From Asparagopsis taxiformis (lineage: Eukaryota; Rhodophyta; Florideophyceae; Bonnemaisoniales; Bonnemaisoniaceae), in contig JALQPE010002468.1 in assembly GCA_030407315.1 (NCBI GenBank), forward strand, positions 1-64,000: a DNA stretch of 64,000 bases, written 5' to 3'. The notes under the pieces were generated by a model. It saw nothing but the letters and a program-made list of their open reading frames with translations. It was not told where the DNA came from and made no database searches. Position 1 is the stretch's first letter; each line of letters opens with the position of its first letter. This document shows, piece by piece, positions 11,129 to 18,875 of the stretch. A program made the position numbers and the translations under genes.

Positions 11129-11544
11129 GACCCGTCCGGCGCCCACCTGTTCCAGATTTGGACAACCGCTCCTGCCCCATGCTACGTCAAGTTCATGCAT
11201 TCCATGCTTTACTGATGTTTCTAAACATTCCAAATGCTACGCTTCTTCGCTGGATGGTTGTTGACGAACATTGACGGCGCATTGCAGCTCTGTTCAAAAC
11301 CGAACCGGTATTACCATGACGTGCATCTATGTCCGTCTACTTCTCTCCTCATACAATCTTGAACATCTAGTCATCGTGATGCATCCAGACAGTTGTGCAC
11401 CAATAGTCGATAAACATAATTGCACCGAACTATAGAAGGTGCTGCCCACGTGGTGCTTACTCGTGGTGGTGAGTGTCCCATGGCATAAGGTCGCTGGTAC
11501 AAAGTAGGACGGAGTACGAGCCATACGGTCACTACGAGTGGGCA

Positions 11545-11596
11545 TAAAATTTGGTAACTGCAGTAATTTTTGTGCCCAAAAAATTACCAAATTTTA
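11545..11596. repeat. Palindrome P5 with CTGCAGTAA insert
   Basis: This is the family palindrome TAAAATTTGGTAA...ATTACCAAATTTTA, interrupted by CTGCAGTAA. Because CTGCAGTAA is the end of the nearby 62-bp mini-palindrome, this looks like a footprint left by loss of such an element, or a deletion derivative of P6. Confidence 0.8.
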
Positions 11597-11886
11597 GACT
11601 AGTCTGGCGACCGTCTGCACCAGATTTGGACAACCGCTCCTGCTCCACATTTCGTCTAGTCGTCGCATTCGATGCTTTAATGATGTATGTTTCTGAATAT
11701 TCCGACGGTGTTCGTCGTAGTACATTGAGACTGTTGTGCACCAGCAGTCCAGAAACGTATTTGAAAGGAACTATAGAAGGTGCTGCCCACGTGGTGCTGA
11801 CCGATGGTGGTGAGTGTTTCATGGAATATGGACGGGAGCACAAAGCAGGGCGGTGTACGAGCCATACGGTCACTACGAGTGGGGCA
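11597..11886 (-). repeat. Diverged third repeat unit R3
   Basis: It is in the same orientation as R2 and clearly related to it. Both share CCAGATTTGGACAACCGCTC, GAAGGTGCTGCCCACGTGGT and CGAGCCATACGGTCACTACG (each at most 20 nt). R3 is shorter and has many differences. It lies in tandem between palindromes P5 and P6, so R2 and R3 are units of one palindrome-separated array. Confidence 0.85.
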
Positions 11887-12007
11887 TAAAATTTGGTAAT
11901 TTTTTGGGCTCAAAATTACTGCAGTAAAAACTGATCTAGCAAAGTGCACTTGGCTAGATCAGTTTTTACTGCAGTAATTTTTGTGCCCAAAAAATTACCA
12001 AATTTTA
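11887..12007. repeat. Palindrome P6 split by a mini-element
   Basis: Left and right parts of the AAATTTGG palindrome family flank a 62-bp mini-palindrome (11916-11977). The right flank continues AGACTAGTCT, as at P2 and P5. Confidence 0.85.
11916..11977. mobile_element. 62-bp palindromic mini-element (ACTGCAGTAAAAACTGATCTA ends)
   Basis: Perfect 25-nt arms, TTACTGCAGTAAAAACTGAT followed by CTAGC, flank a 12-nt spacer. A second, slightly diverged copy lies at 16799-16859. The pair flank the large transposase gene. They could be independent foldback elements, or they could mark the ends of that transposon. Confidence 0.7.
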
Positions 12008-12341
12008 GACTAGTCTGGAACTTCTCCGTGCCACTCCATGGAGTATAGTGTTTGCACTGAGTGCTCTGTCTGCAGTTGCGAAGCTGCAAGAAACACTGTC
12101 GAGTAGTGAAGGAGAGGCATCTCCTTCACTACTTGACAGTGTTTCTTGCTAAGTAAACACTATAGGATGAATTACGATTCTGGTAAAAACTATGTCATTC
12201 TTTGAAGTTTTCAGTCTTCATGTATACTCATCAGTACTTTGCACTATTTCCTGGCTTCCATGGAAATAGAGAACATGTTCTCTGCAACGACTGTAACGGT
12301 CAGCTCTGAGATCTCCCCTTCCAATTTCGTTCTTCTACAGA
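12008..12341. repeat. Nested hairpin repeat and leader before the transposase
   Basis: A 64-bp inverted repeat spans 12086-12149 (arms begin GCAAGAAACACTGTC, one mismatch). It is nested inside outer arms TATAGTGTTT (12044-12053) and AAACACTATA (12155-12164). The outer arms carry CACTA-type ends. The rest of the stretch (12165-12341) is AT-rich, non-coding leader. Confidence 0.7.
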
Positions 12342-12452
12342 TTGATAGACTATAGAGATTTGTATCCTCATAATATAGAGGCGTACAGCGTTTCCCTCCC
12401 TTCCAAACAGCTGTTTGCACCTAGGTGCTACCTCAATCCAGGTTATCGAGAT

Positions 12453-15400
12453 ATGGCTAGACCGAGAAAGTCTAGGAATGGCCCGAGGCTCCGTTTCAAC
12501 TATGTAGCCCCTGTCCGCAATCGGACTAGACGCTCGACATCCAGAACAGTCTCAAATCCTTTTGCCGTTCAGGAAATGGACTGCAATACACCAGAAACCC
12601 ATCATCCTCGCCCGGCAACAGAGTATGGTAGCACTTCGAACCCTCCCCATGCTCCCATAGCTACCAATTCGCAGACCCCAGATCCAGATCCAGTCCTCCC
12701 TTCCTCGCCTTCACAGGATATCTTCAGACCTGGGAGCAATTCTGTGGATACCACCCTCCCTTTGACGTACGCCAATAGTGGGCAGCAGAACAATATACTC
12801 AAGTATACTTCTGGAACAATTGTTCCAGAAGTTCAAAAAGCTTGTATTACTCCTAGCGACGATGATATTGTACTATCCTCCGGCAGAGACCCCGTCACTT
12901 CTGCTGCGACAGTTCCTAAACTGTGCCATCCCGCTGCTTCCGACCATCATGAGAACGTCACCGCAACAAACGACTCCGATTCGGATGACAACGACCTGTT
13001 TCTACAGGAGGAGGCAGAAGCGAAGCTCCTAATCTCTTCTCCCTTTATCATGAACACGTCCAATCCAGACAAAGCTCGCAATTACATGACAGAATGGACA
13101 ACGTTGTACGCTGTCGCCAAACTGACAGGGTCGACGAAATGCACCGCAGCAAACCTTCAGGAAGATCGCGTGTTGTTCGATTTCGCTAGACAAGGTTCCA
13201 CGAACAAACACGTTCAGCGAAGTCTACCCCATTATTCGACAATTATGCGGAAGGTAAGACCGTGGCTGTTCTTCAACGCATGGTTACGTTCGGAAACCGT
13301 ATACTTCCCTGTAAACGCAGAGCGTAGTGCAGCTCGTGTTGCCTCTTCTGCAATTCTACGAAGAAGCAAGGTCGAACAAAACAAAGCTAGTCAATCAGCA
13401 CCTGTACTTATCGTTCCACCAAGCGAATATGCACGAGCAGACATTACTGCACCACATATATTCGACCTTGCGTGGCGTGATAACACACAATTGGATGCTT
13501 CCGACTCGGATGACATACTAAGTTTACATGGTAACGTGTGCAAGTCGAAGCTAGGAAAATTCAGAGAGTACTCCTTAAAAGGACAAAACTACACGATGAG
13601 GGCGGAGGCGGTAAAAGACGGCTTTCCCGTTTCTGCTTTCGGTGGTAGTATTGTGGAACTGCATGTCACATCAGGGCAGCACGCCTCTTCTCTAGATCCT
13701 ACTCTCAGTTCCCTTTTCCAACATGAATCACTATCTTCCAGCCATGAGTCGTTCAAAGCTATCACATCTTCTTCATGGATAAACTCCGGTGCCACATTTC
13801 ATAGTAGGCTTTCGGTCTCCCCGCATTCATATGGGTCCGCCTTCATCCTTCAGAAAGAGTCGTTCCGGGAATATGCTCGGCCGGGTGATCACCTGACAGT
13901 TTTATCACCCAGTCCTGAGTGTAACCCTACTCAAAATTGTGGTATACAGTTCTTCATTGGGCTTGTCGTCAGCTCTCCCGGACCGCCAGGCCCATCACAA
14001 AAACTGCTCTTTCTCGTCAACTCTGAAGGGCATTACAAAGTTGTCGGCGGAACTCGTGCAATCAATAATGTCAAGTTATTGAAACCAGGCACGAGCCCCA
14101 GCCCCTTTCATCCTACACATCTCCGTGGGGTTCTCAGCTGCGGTACCACATACTACGTCTATCCATTTCTTTTATACTGCGATGACTTCAATGAAGCCTC
14201 TGGTAAGAAAGGGAGTGCTGGAGGATGCTATATGCTCCCAATGGGTCTTCCGCTGGACTGTCGCCGGAACAGTTCTGCTGTGCGCGTTATCGGTGTCACA
14301 GGTCCTGGTGTTAGTACAAACCATATCCTTCGACATATCTCTAGAGACATTATTCAAGGATATACGTCGGGGTTTCGTGATGTCGATCCAGACGGCAATG
14401 AATGTCTAATTTTCCTGGACTTTATTGGTTTCGTATCGGATTATCCTGCCTGTTCTCATGTGCTGGATGTCATGGGGCACAACGCAGACTGCCCATGCCA
14501 TTTGTGTTTCTTTGTAAGAGGGGGGAAATATGGGAAGAACTCGCAGTTTGGCTACGACACCCGTTTACATTCGAGCTCTGATACACACTTTCGCACATCC
14601 GAGCGAACAGCTGCTGTTCAGTCATCGGAAAGTTCTGCAAACATCTTGAAGTATCTGGGTTTGAGAACAGTGCAAAATATCACAGACACTCCATTGCATC
14701 TCATTGAAAGACTACTTCATGAAGCTAGGTCCAAAGGGCTGGTTCCAACCGGGACACCACTCGGAAACGATGGTCTACGAATCCCTGTCGTGCCTGCTAT
14801 TCTGGACCCATACCGTTCGACGTTTGTTGGAATTGACCATCTCCTCCATGGACTGGCAAAGGATGCTCTGGACAATGCTTTTTCAAGCTTGCCTAATGAT
14901 GGTGTGAGAAGGCTGGCCGACAGGTTCATGGTGGATGCCCTCCGTGTATTGGGTCTCGCAAATCAGAACAAGATATATAACTTCAACGCAGGTGAAACTC
15001 ATACAATGGGAATCTCGGACAGATTTGCAGTTCTCCTCGTCGCCGAACACTGCTTCAGGTCTTCTCTGAAATTCCAATCGCAGACTACAAGGTCATCCGA
15101 AGGTAGCGGTTCAAGGTCACTCCAGGCTTCTGAAGAGCAACGCCATCTGTCCCTAGAACTTGTTCGTCTCCTGTCCTCTATATCTGCAGCTACATACTTC
15201 CTACCACGAAAAAATATCGACGGTTCTGAGGCAGTACAGAGAGCTACAGGGAATTCTGCGCACAACGGTCTCCGTCGTCTGCAGCAGCTATCGAAAGAAT
15301 ATGCTACTCTAGTGGATGACCTGCTCAAGACTGTTCCTACCAGACAGCGGAGCACAGCGGTCTCGAAGAAACGGAAGATGCAGACAGAAGGTATAGTAAC

Positions 15401-16502
15401 GAATGATAATGACCACATTGAGATGGAAAACAAGACTGCTGGATTCCGGGCAAGGAAGATTCTTGACAATAAGCCAAACTTGCACCGTCTCATTGAGGCA
15501 TTTGAACACACTGTTCCTCTGCTCGGACACGCTCGCCAGGTAGCTGAGCTATCATTCGAAGCAACACATCAACAAATGAAAAGAGGTCTAGAGCATTCCG
15601 GAGGTGCTGACAGACAGTTGGATGCTATGTTAGCGGCACTCGGAAACTATTGGAAAGGAAGCCTCCATCTTGCTTTGAAAAGTTTCTCCAATTCTACTCC
15701 AGCATCTGTGGAGAGACAACGTTCTAAACGGTTTCTCCTTCGTGTTCTATTCGGACGGGAGCACTGTAAATCCATGGAGAACCTCCCGGCTAGTACGCTG
15801 CATGACCTCTGTCAAGAACCTCTTCTCGAACATTTGAATAGGTCTTCTTTACCATTCTTCTCTTCTCCATATTCATATTACTCGTGGACAGGAGTTCCCT
15901 CTTCATTACCACAGCAGGATTTTTCCTGTGGGCAGAATTCGGATGCAGTCATGCTTCGTGGAAAACCTTGCAAGGGAGCACGTCTCAGTTCTGCCCACCC
16001 TGCCTGTGCAGCTTCGCCCTCTGCTGCGTCTCGGGACTTTTCAAAGCCACAAGAAATAGCTTCTGGCTGTGTAGTACAAGCTTGCTACTCAGCTTCCCCG
16101 TCTTCTAGAATTCTACAGAAGACCTGTTCGCCTTCTTTTTGGGCTGTTACCACCGTGTTTGACCTGACTATTGATGGAAACATTGCTTCACCGGGAAACG
16201 TTTGCATACACGAATCTCACCAGGAAAACCTGTCTCCACCACACGCTATTGTTCTTCCAGTTATCAAGCAGAAGTCGTCCCCCACTACGTTTGCACCGAA
16301 CACCGATTCCGGCTCCTGGTTTCTCCCTCTCACTTCAGGGGTTCGTAAGGTTGGTCTCCTCCACAATTGTAGCCCTTCATTATGTTCTGTGGAGCAAGGC
16401 ACTTCGAATGGAGGAATTACGCATGGAGGTCCTTCGTTTATGGATGGTGGTTCCTTCTCTATCTTTGCAAGAGAAGATGGATATCCGCCAAGGACTGCAT
16501 AA
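12453..16502 (+). CDS. Tnp2/Plavaka-like DDE transposase
   Basis: The frame opens at 12342 from a TTG; the first ATG is at 12453 (MARPRKSRNG), giving 1,349 residues. An N-terminal disordered, acidic/Ser-rich region is followed by a conserved core. Numbering from the frame opening, residues ~610-720 contain YPFLLYCDDFNEASGKK, GLPLDCRRN, VTGPGVSTN, FLDFIGFVSDYPACSHVLDV and CPCHLCFF. This pattern resembles the Tnp2-type transposase core of CACTA/Plavaka elements (acidic residues plus a C-P-C-x2-C metal-binding motif). The C-terminal third is Ser-rich and unrecognised. The frame is intact for 4 kb, so the element may be young. It is bracketed by the mini-palindromes at 11916 and 16799. KDZ-type affiliation cannot be excluded by eye. 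Confidence 0.7.
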   Translation: MARPRKSRNGPRLRFNYVAPVRNRTRRSTSRTVSNPFAVQEMDCNTPETHHPRPATEYGSTSNPPHAPIATNSQTPDPDPVLPSSPSQDIFRPGSNSVDTTLPLTYANSGQQNNILKYTSGTIVPEVQKACITPSDDDIVLSSGRDPVTSAATVPKLCHPAASDHHENVTATNDSDSDDNDLFLQEEAEAKLLISSPFIMNTSNPDKARNYMTEWTTLYAVAKLTGSTKCTAANLQEDRVLFDFARQGSTNKHVQRSLPHYSTIMRKVRPWLFFNAWLRSETVYFPVNAERSAARVASSAILRRSKVEQNKASQSAPVLIVPPSEYARADITAPHIFDLAWRDNTQLDASDSDDILSLHGNVCKSKLGKFREYSLKGQNYTMRAEAVKDGFPVSAFGGSIVELHVTSGQHASSLDPTLSSLFQHESLSSSHESFKAITSSSWINSGATFHSRLSVSPHSYGSAFILQKESFREYARPGDHLTVLSPSPECNPTQNCGIQFFIGLVVSSPGPPGPSQKLLFLVNSEGHYKVVGGTRAINNVKLLKPGTSPSPFHPTHLRGVLSCGTTYYVYPFLLYCDDFNEASGKKGSAGGCYMLPMGLPLDCRRNSSAVRVIGVTGPGVSTNHILRHISRDIIQGYTSGFRDVDPDGNECLIFLDFIGFVSDYPACSHVLDVMGHNADCPCHLCFFVRGGKYGKNSQFGYDTRLHSSSDTHFRTSERTAAVQSSESSANILKYLGLRTVQNITDTPLHLIERLLHEARSKGLVPTGTPLGNDGLRIPVVPAILDPYRSTFVGIDHLLHGLAKDALDNAFSSLPNDGVRRLADRFMVDALRVLGLANQNKIYNFNAGETHTMGISDRFAVLLVAEHCFRSSLKFQSQTTRSSEGSGSRSLQASEEQRHLSLELVRLLSSISAATYFLPRKNIDGSEAVQRATGNSAHNGLRRLQQLSKEYATLVDDLLKTVPTRQRSTAVSKKRKMQTEGIVTNDNDHIEMENKTAGFRARKILDNKPNLHRLIEAFEHTVPLLGHARQVAELSFEATHQQMKRGLEHSGGADRQLDAMLAALGNYWKGSLHLALKSFSNSTPASVERQRSKRFLLRVLFGREHCKSMENLPASTLHDLCQEPLLEHLNRSSLPFFSSPYSYYSWTGVPSSLPQQDFSCGQNSDAVMLRGKPCKGARLSSAHPACAASPSAASRDFSKPQEIASGCVVQACYSASPSSRILQKTCSPSFWAVTTVFDLTIDGNIASPGNVCIHESHQENLSPPHAIVLPVIKQKSSPTTFAPNTDSGSWFLPLTSGVRKVGLLHNCSPSLCSVEQGTSNGGITHGGPSFMDGGSFSIFAREDGYPPRTA

Positions 16503-16798
16503 TACTCTAGGGTCTAGTACATAAGCTTCTCTACCATATTACTTCCCGTAAACAAACTTCCTCATATTGTAGCCTTTCCGTCACATACATCCACCTTGAC
16601 ATTGGCCATACTTATGTCCCTTGTCCCAAAAACTGTCAGACACTATGTTATATTTTATGTAACCATCTCTAATTCCTCGTCTATACCCCATTCATGCTTC
16701 TTCCAGAGCTTATCCATTCCTTGAACTGCCTCAAGCCTGAACCAGCTTCCTCAGGGCGGAACGTACCACAATAAAATTAAAGGCAAATTAAGTTTTTT

Positions 16799-16859
16799 TT
16801 ACTGCAGTAAAAACTGATCTACCAAATGCATCTTCCTAGATCACTTTTTACTGCAGTAA
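16799..16859. mobile_element. Second copy of the palindromic mini-element
   Basis: It starts TTACTGCAGTAAAAACTGAT and ends CTTTTTACTGCAGTAA. Its centre differs from the 11916 copy. It lies about 300 bp after the transposase stop. Confidence 0.7.
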
Positions 16860-16946
16860 CTAGTCATTTTTTCTAATTTTTCATCATTGGCTCCTCAGCC
16901 TGCAATACACGTTTCCGCTCACAAGCGTGCAGCTCCACGCCAGCTG

Positions 16947-16984
16947 TAATGAAATAGAACACTACCTAGTGTTCTATTTCATTA
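16947..16984. repeat. 38-bp perfect palindrome with CACTA/TAGTG core
   Basis: The arm TAATGAAATAGAACACTA is followed by CC and its exact complement. The CACTA...TAGTG core resembles abutting CACTA-type termini, but no matching partner end was found near 12165. Confidence 0.8.
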
Positions 16985-17200
16985 CGTATTCATGACGAGT
17001 CCATCTCGAGTCCATGACGTGTCCATGACGTGTTCATAGATCATCGATGATTTGTTTCTGATTTGTCAGTACGAAAAGCGCGCGCTTTCTCACTACGCAA
17101 GTGAAATACGCGACCTCTGGGCTCACTCTGCAGCAGTATTTAAGCCTTGCGTCAAGCCGGGCAACATCGCCAGCACCTGTCGCTCGGAGCACACCACCTA

Positions 17201-17271
17201 CGCAGGATGGGGCGGCGGAGTGCAATCACATCCCTACGGATGTGATTGTGCCCCGCCGCCTCCATCCTACG
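17201..17271. repeat. Imperfect ~33-bp-arm inverted repeat
   Basis: CGCAGGATGGGGCGGCGG...CAATCACATCC is mirrored by GGATGTGATTG...GCCGCCTCCATCCTACG with a few mismatches and a three-base centre. It looks like a small foldback/MITE-type element. Confidence 0.65.
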
Positions 17272-18038
17272 ATAAGGTTTTCCTGCTCATTTAGTCTTTT
17301 AGCCATTCCTCCCATTCTCTTTTTCTGCGGTTCTTCGTTGTTCTTCTGCTAACATACTTTTCTGCCTTTCCTACTTTCTGTTTCGTCTTTCTCCAGGGCT
17401 ACTGTCATTACTACGTTTTCTCACTTCTAATCGAGCTTTTGGCATACCGTTTCCAGCACTAACCACTGTGTCATCCACTTCTTTCCATCTATGTGCCAGC
17501 AGAAGTTTCTGGGTTCTCTACAATCCGCTTACTCAAGCTCTGGCTCCACTATCAACGGTATGTTCTCTCGCTTCTAACCATGCTTCTAGCGTTGATGAAG
17601 TTACATTCCTAGCACTAACCATTCATTCATCTATTCTTTTCCTTCCAGGTGCCAACAGAAATTTCTGGCTTCCCCTCATCTCTCTTTTCATGCCTATATG
17701 TATTTGTAGTTACTTTATGTAGAGCTAGTGTTTTGCCGTTTAGTATCTGCCATGGTGGCATAGTTCATAGTTCCGTAGTGCAGTGTACAGATGATCTTCA
17801 TGTCGTTAAACTTTTGGCGTTAGCTGCCCATTTACCTATTCCATATCCACTACACTATATCGTAAATCTTGCGTACCCGCTACTGGCTGCAACCTAGTCT
17901 AATTCATTGTCCCTATGCCGATTTCCATTCTACCTAGATATCGTTTCAGTCAGACCTATCCGTCCTGCAGTTTCTCCGCAAAAGTGCGATGTGCCGCCCG
18001 TTCTACCTTTCAGTTTCTACCCAGAGCGCCCACCGGTG

Positions 18039-18150
18039 CAACCACTCTACCCAGTGGACATGGTCCACGCCCACCCGACGGTACAACTACTCTACCCAGT
18101 GGACATGGTCCACGCCCACCCGACGGTACAACCACTACATCCAGTGGAAG
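18039..18150. repeat. 45-bp tandem repeat, about 2.5 copies
   Basis: The unit begins CAACCACTCTACCCAGTGGA and continues CATGGTCCACGCCCACCCGA. Copies at 18039 and 18084 are nearly identical and a third is partial. Each unit contains an inverted GTGGAC/GTCCAC pair. The period is a multiple of three, but there is no other sign of coding. Confidence 0.85.
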
Positions 18151-18875
18151 TGAACCGTACCCATTACAGTGCTCCACGGTGGAATAATACCAGTGTCACG
18201 AGCAGGTGTTATAATAGAATATATCCGGGCTTTACACAGTACTGTAGTTTGGAAACTAACCGCGCTTTGCCTTGGGCCGCACATGCCCAGTCAATGGTCC
18301 CTTTCTAAATTATCGTTTGGCCAGTTCCACAAGTCAGCTTGGTCACGTCCCATGAGCAAAAAGTCACCTACTCTGGAATTATTCCAATGAATACAATAAT
18401 CATACTTTGGTCACCGTCCATTCAGCGAGTGCTGCTTACGCCTGGTTTCAGACACCGGACCGTCACGGTGTGCCCATTATATTTTATAGTTTATTTCTAC
18501 GAATCGCTCTGCACCTTCCACCACATATCGCAGTCACGGTGCACCCCATATCTAACTATACCCATATACAGTACTGGTTCCATTCCAACAGTCCGTGCCT
18601 GCGTGACTTGGCCCGTTCTAGTCAACCCGCCGTCCTGCTCATATATGGACGTGGTTCATTTCCATCCCTACGTGTCCTTCCGTACATGGTTCAGCCATCA
18701 CCTCACGGCCACACCATAGTTCTGCTTGGTTCCTGCCTACTGTAAAACAAAATCGCCGTGCTGGTCTCAGCCCATGATTTTTTACATTTTTTTCGATGGG
18801 CCTTATCCAAACGTTGGGGATGGGCGTTCCGCTAAAATATGGTGACTAGTTCTACTGTACAATACGGCATTTTCC

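Larger units (their letters stand above)
11086..11611 (-). repeat. Inverted repeat arm R2 (~500 bp)
   Basis: The reverse complement matches R1 (6306-6830) almost base for base. P4 is at its inner end and the altered palindrome P5 (11545-11596) at its outer end. P5 differs from P2 by a CTGCAGTAA insertion (about 11558-11566), the same sequence that ends the 62-bp mini-element at 11916. The near-identity of R1 and R2 implies recent duplication, gene conversion or mobility. Confidence 0.88.
16503..18875. other. Gene-free, repeat-bearing stretch
   Basis: I see no supportable gene. It contains the second mini-palindrome (16799-16859), a 38-bp palindrome (16947-16984), an imperfect hairpin (17201-17271) and a 45-bp tandem repeat (18039-18150). 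Small open frames here (for example 17907-18308) lack recognisable content. Pyrimidine-rich sequence dominates 17280-17700. Confidence 0.6.

Noticed and set aside
2240..12007. CRISPR array
   Set aside because: The repeats are palindromes at irregular distances of hundreds to thousands of bases, without spacers or cas genes, in a eukaryotic context.
16947..16984. Right terminus of a CACTA transposon paired with 12158
   Set aside because: Beyond the CACTA core the two sites do not match as inverted repeats.
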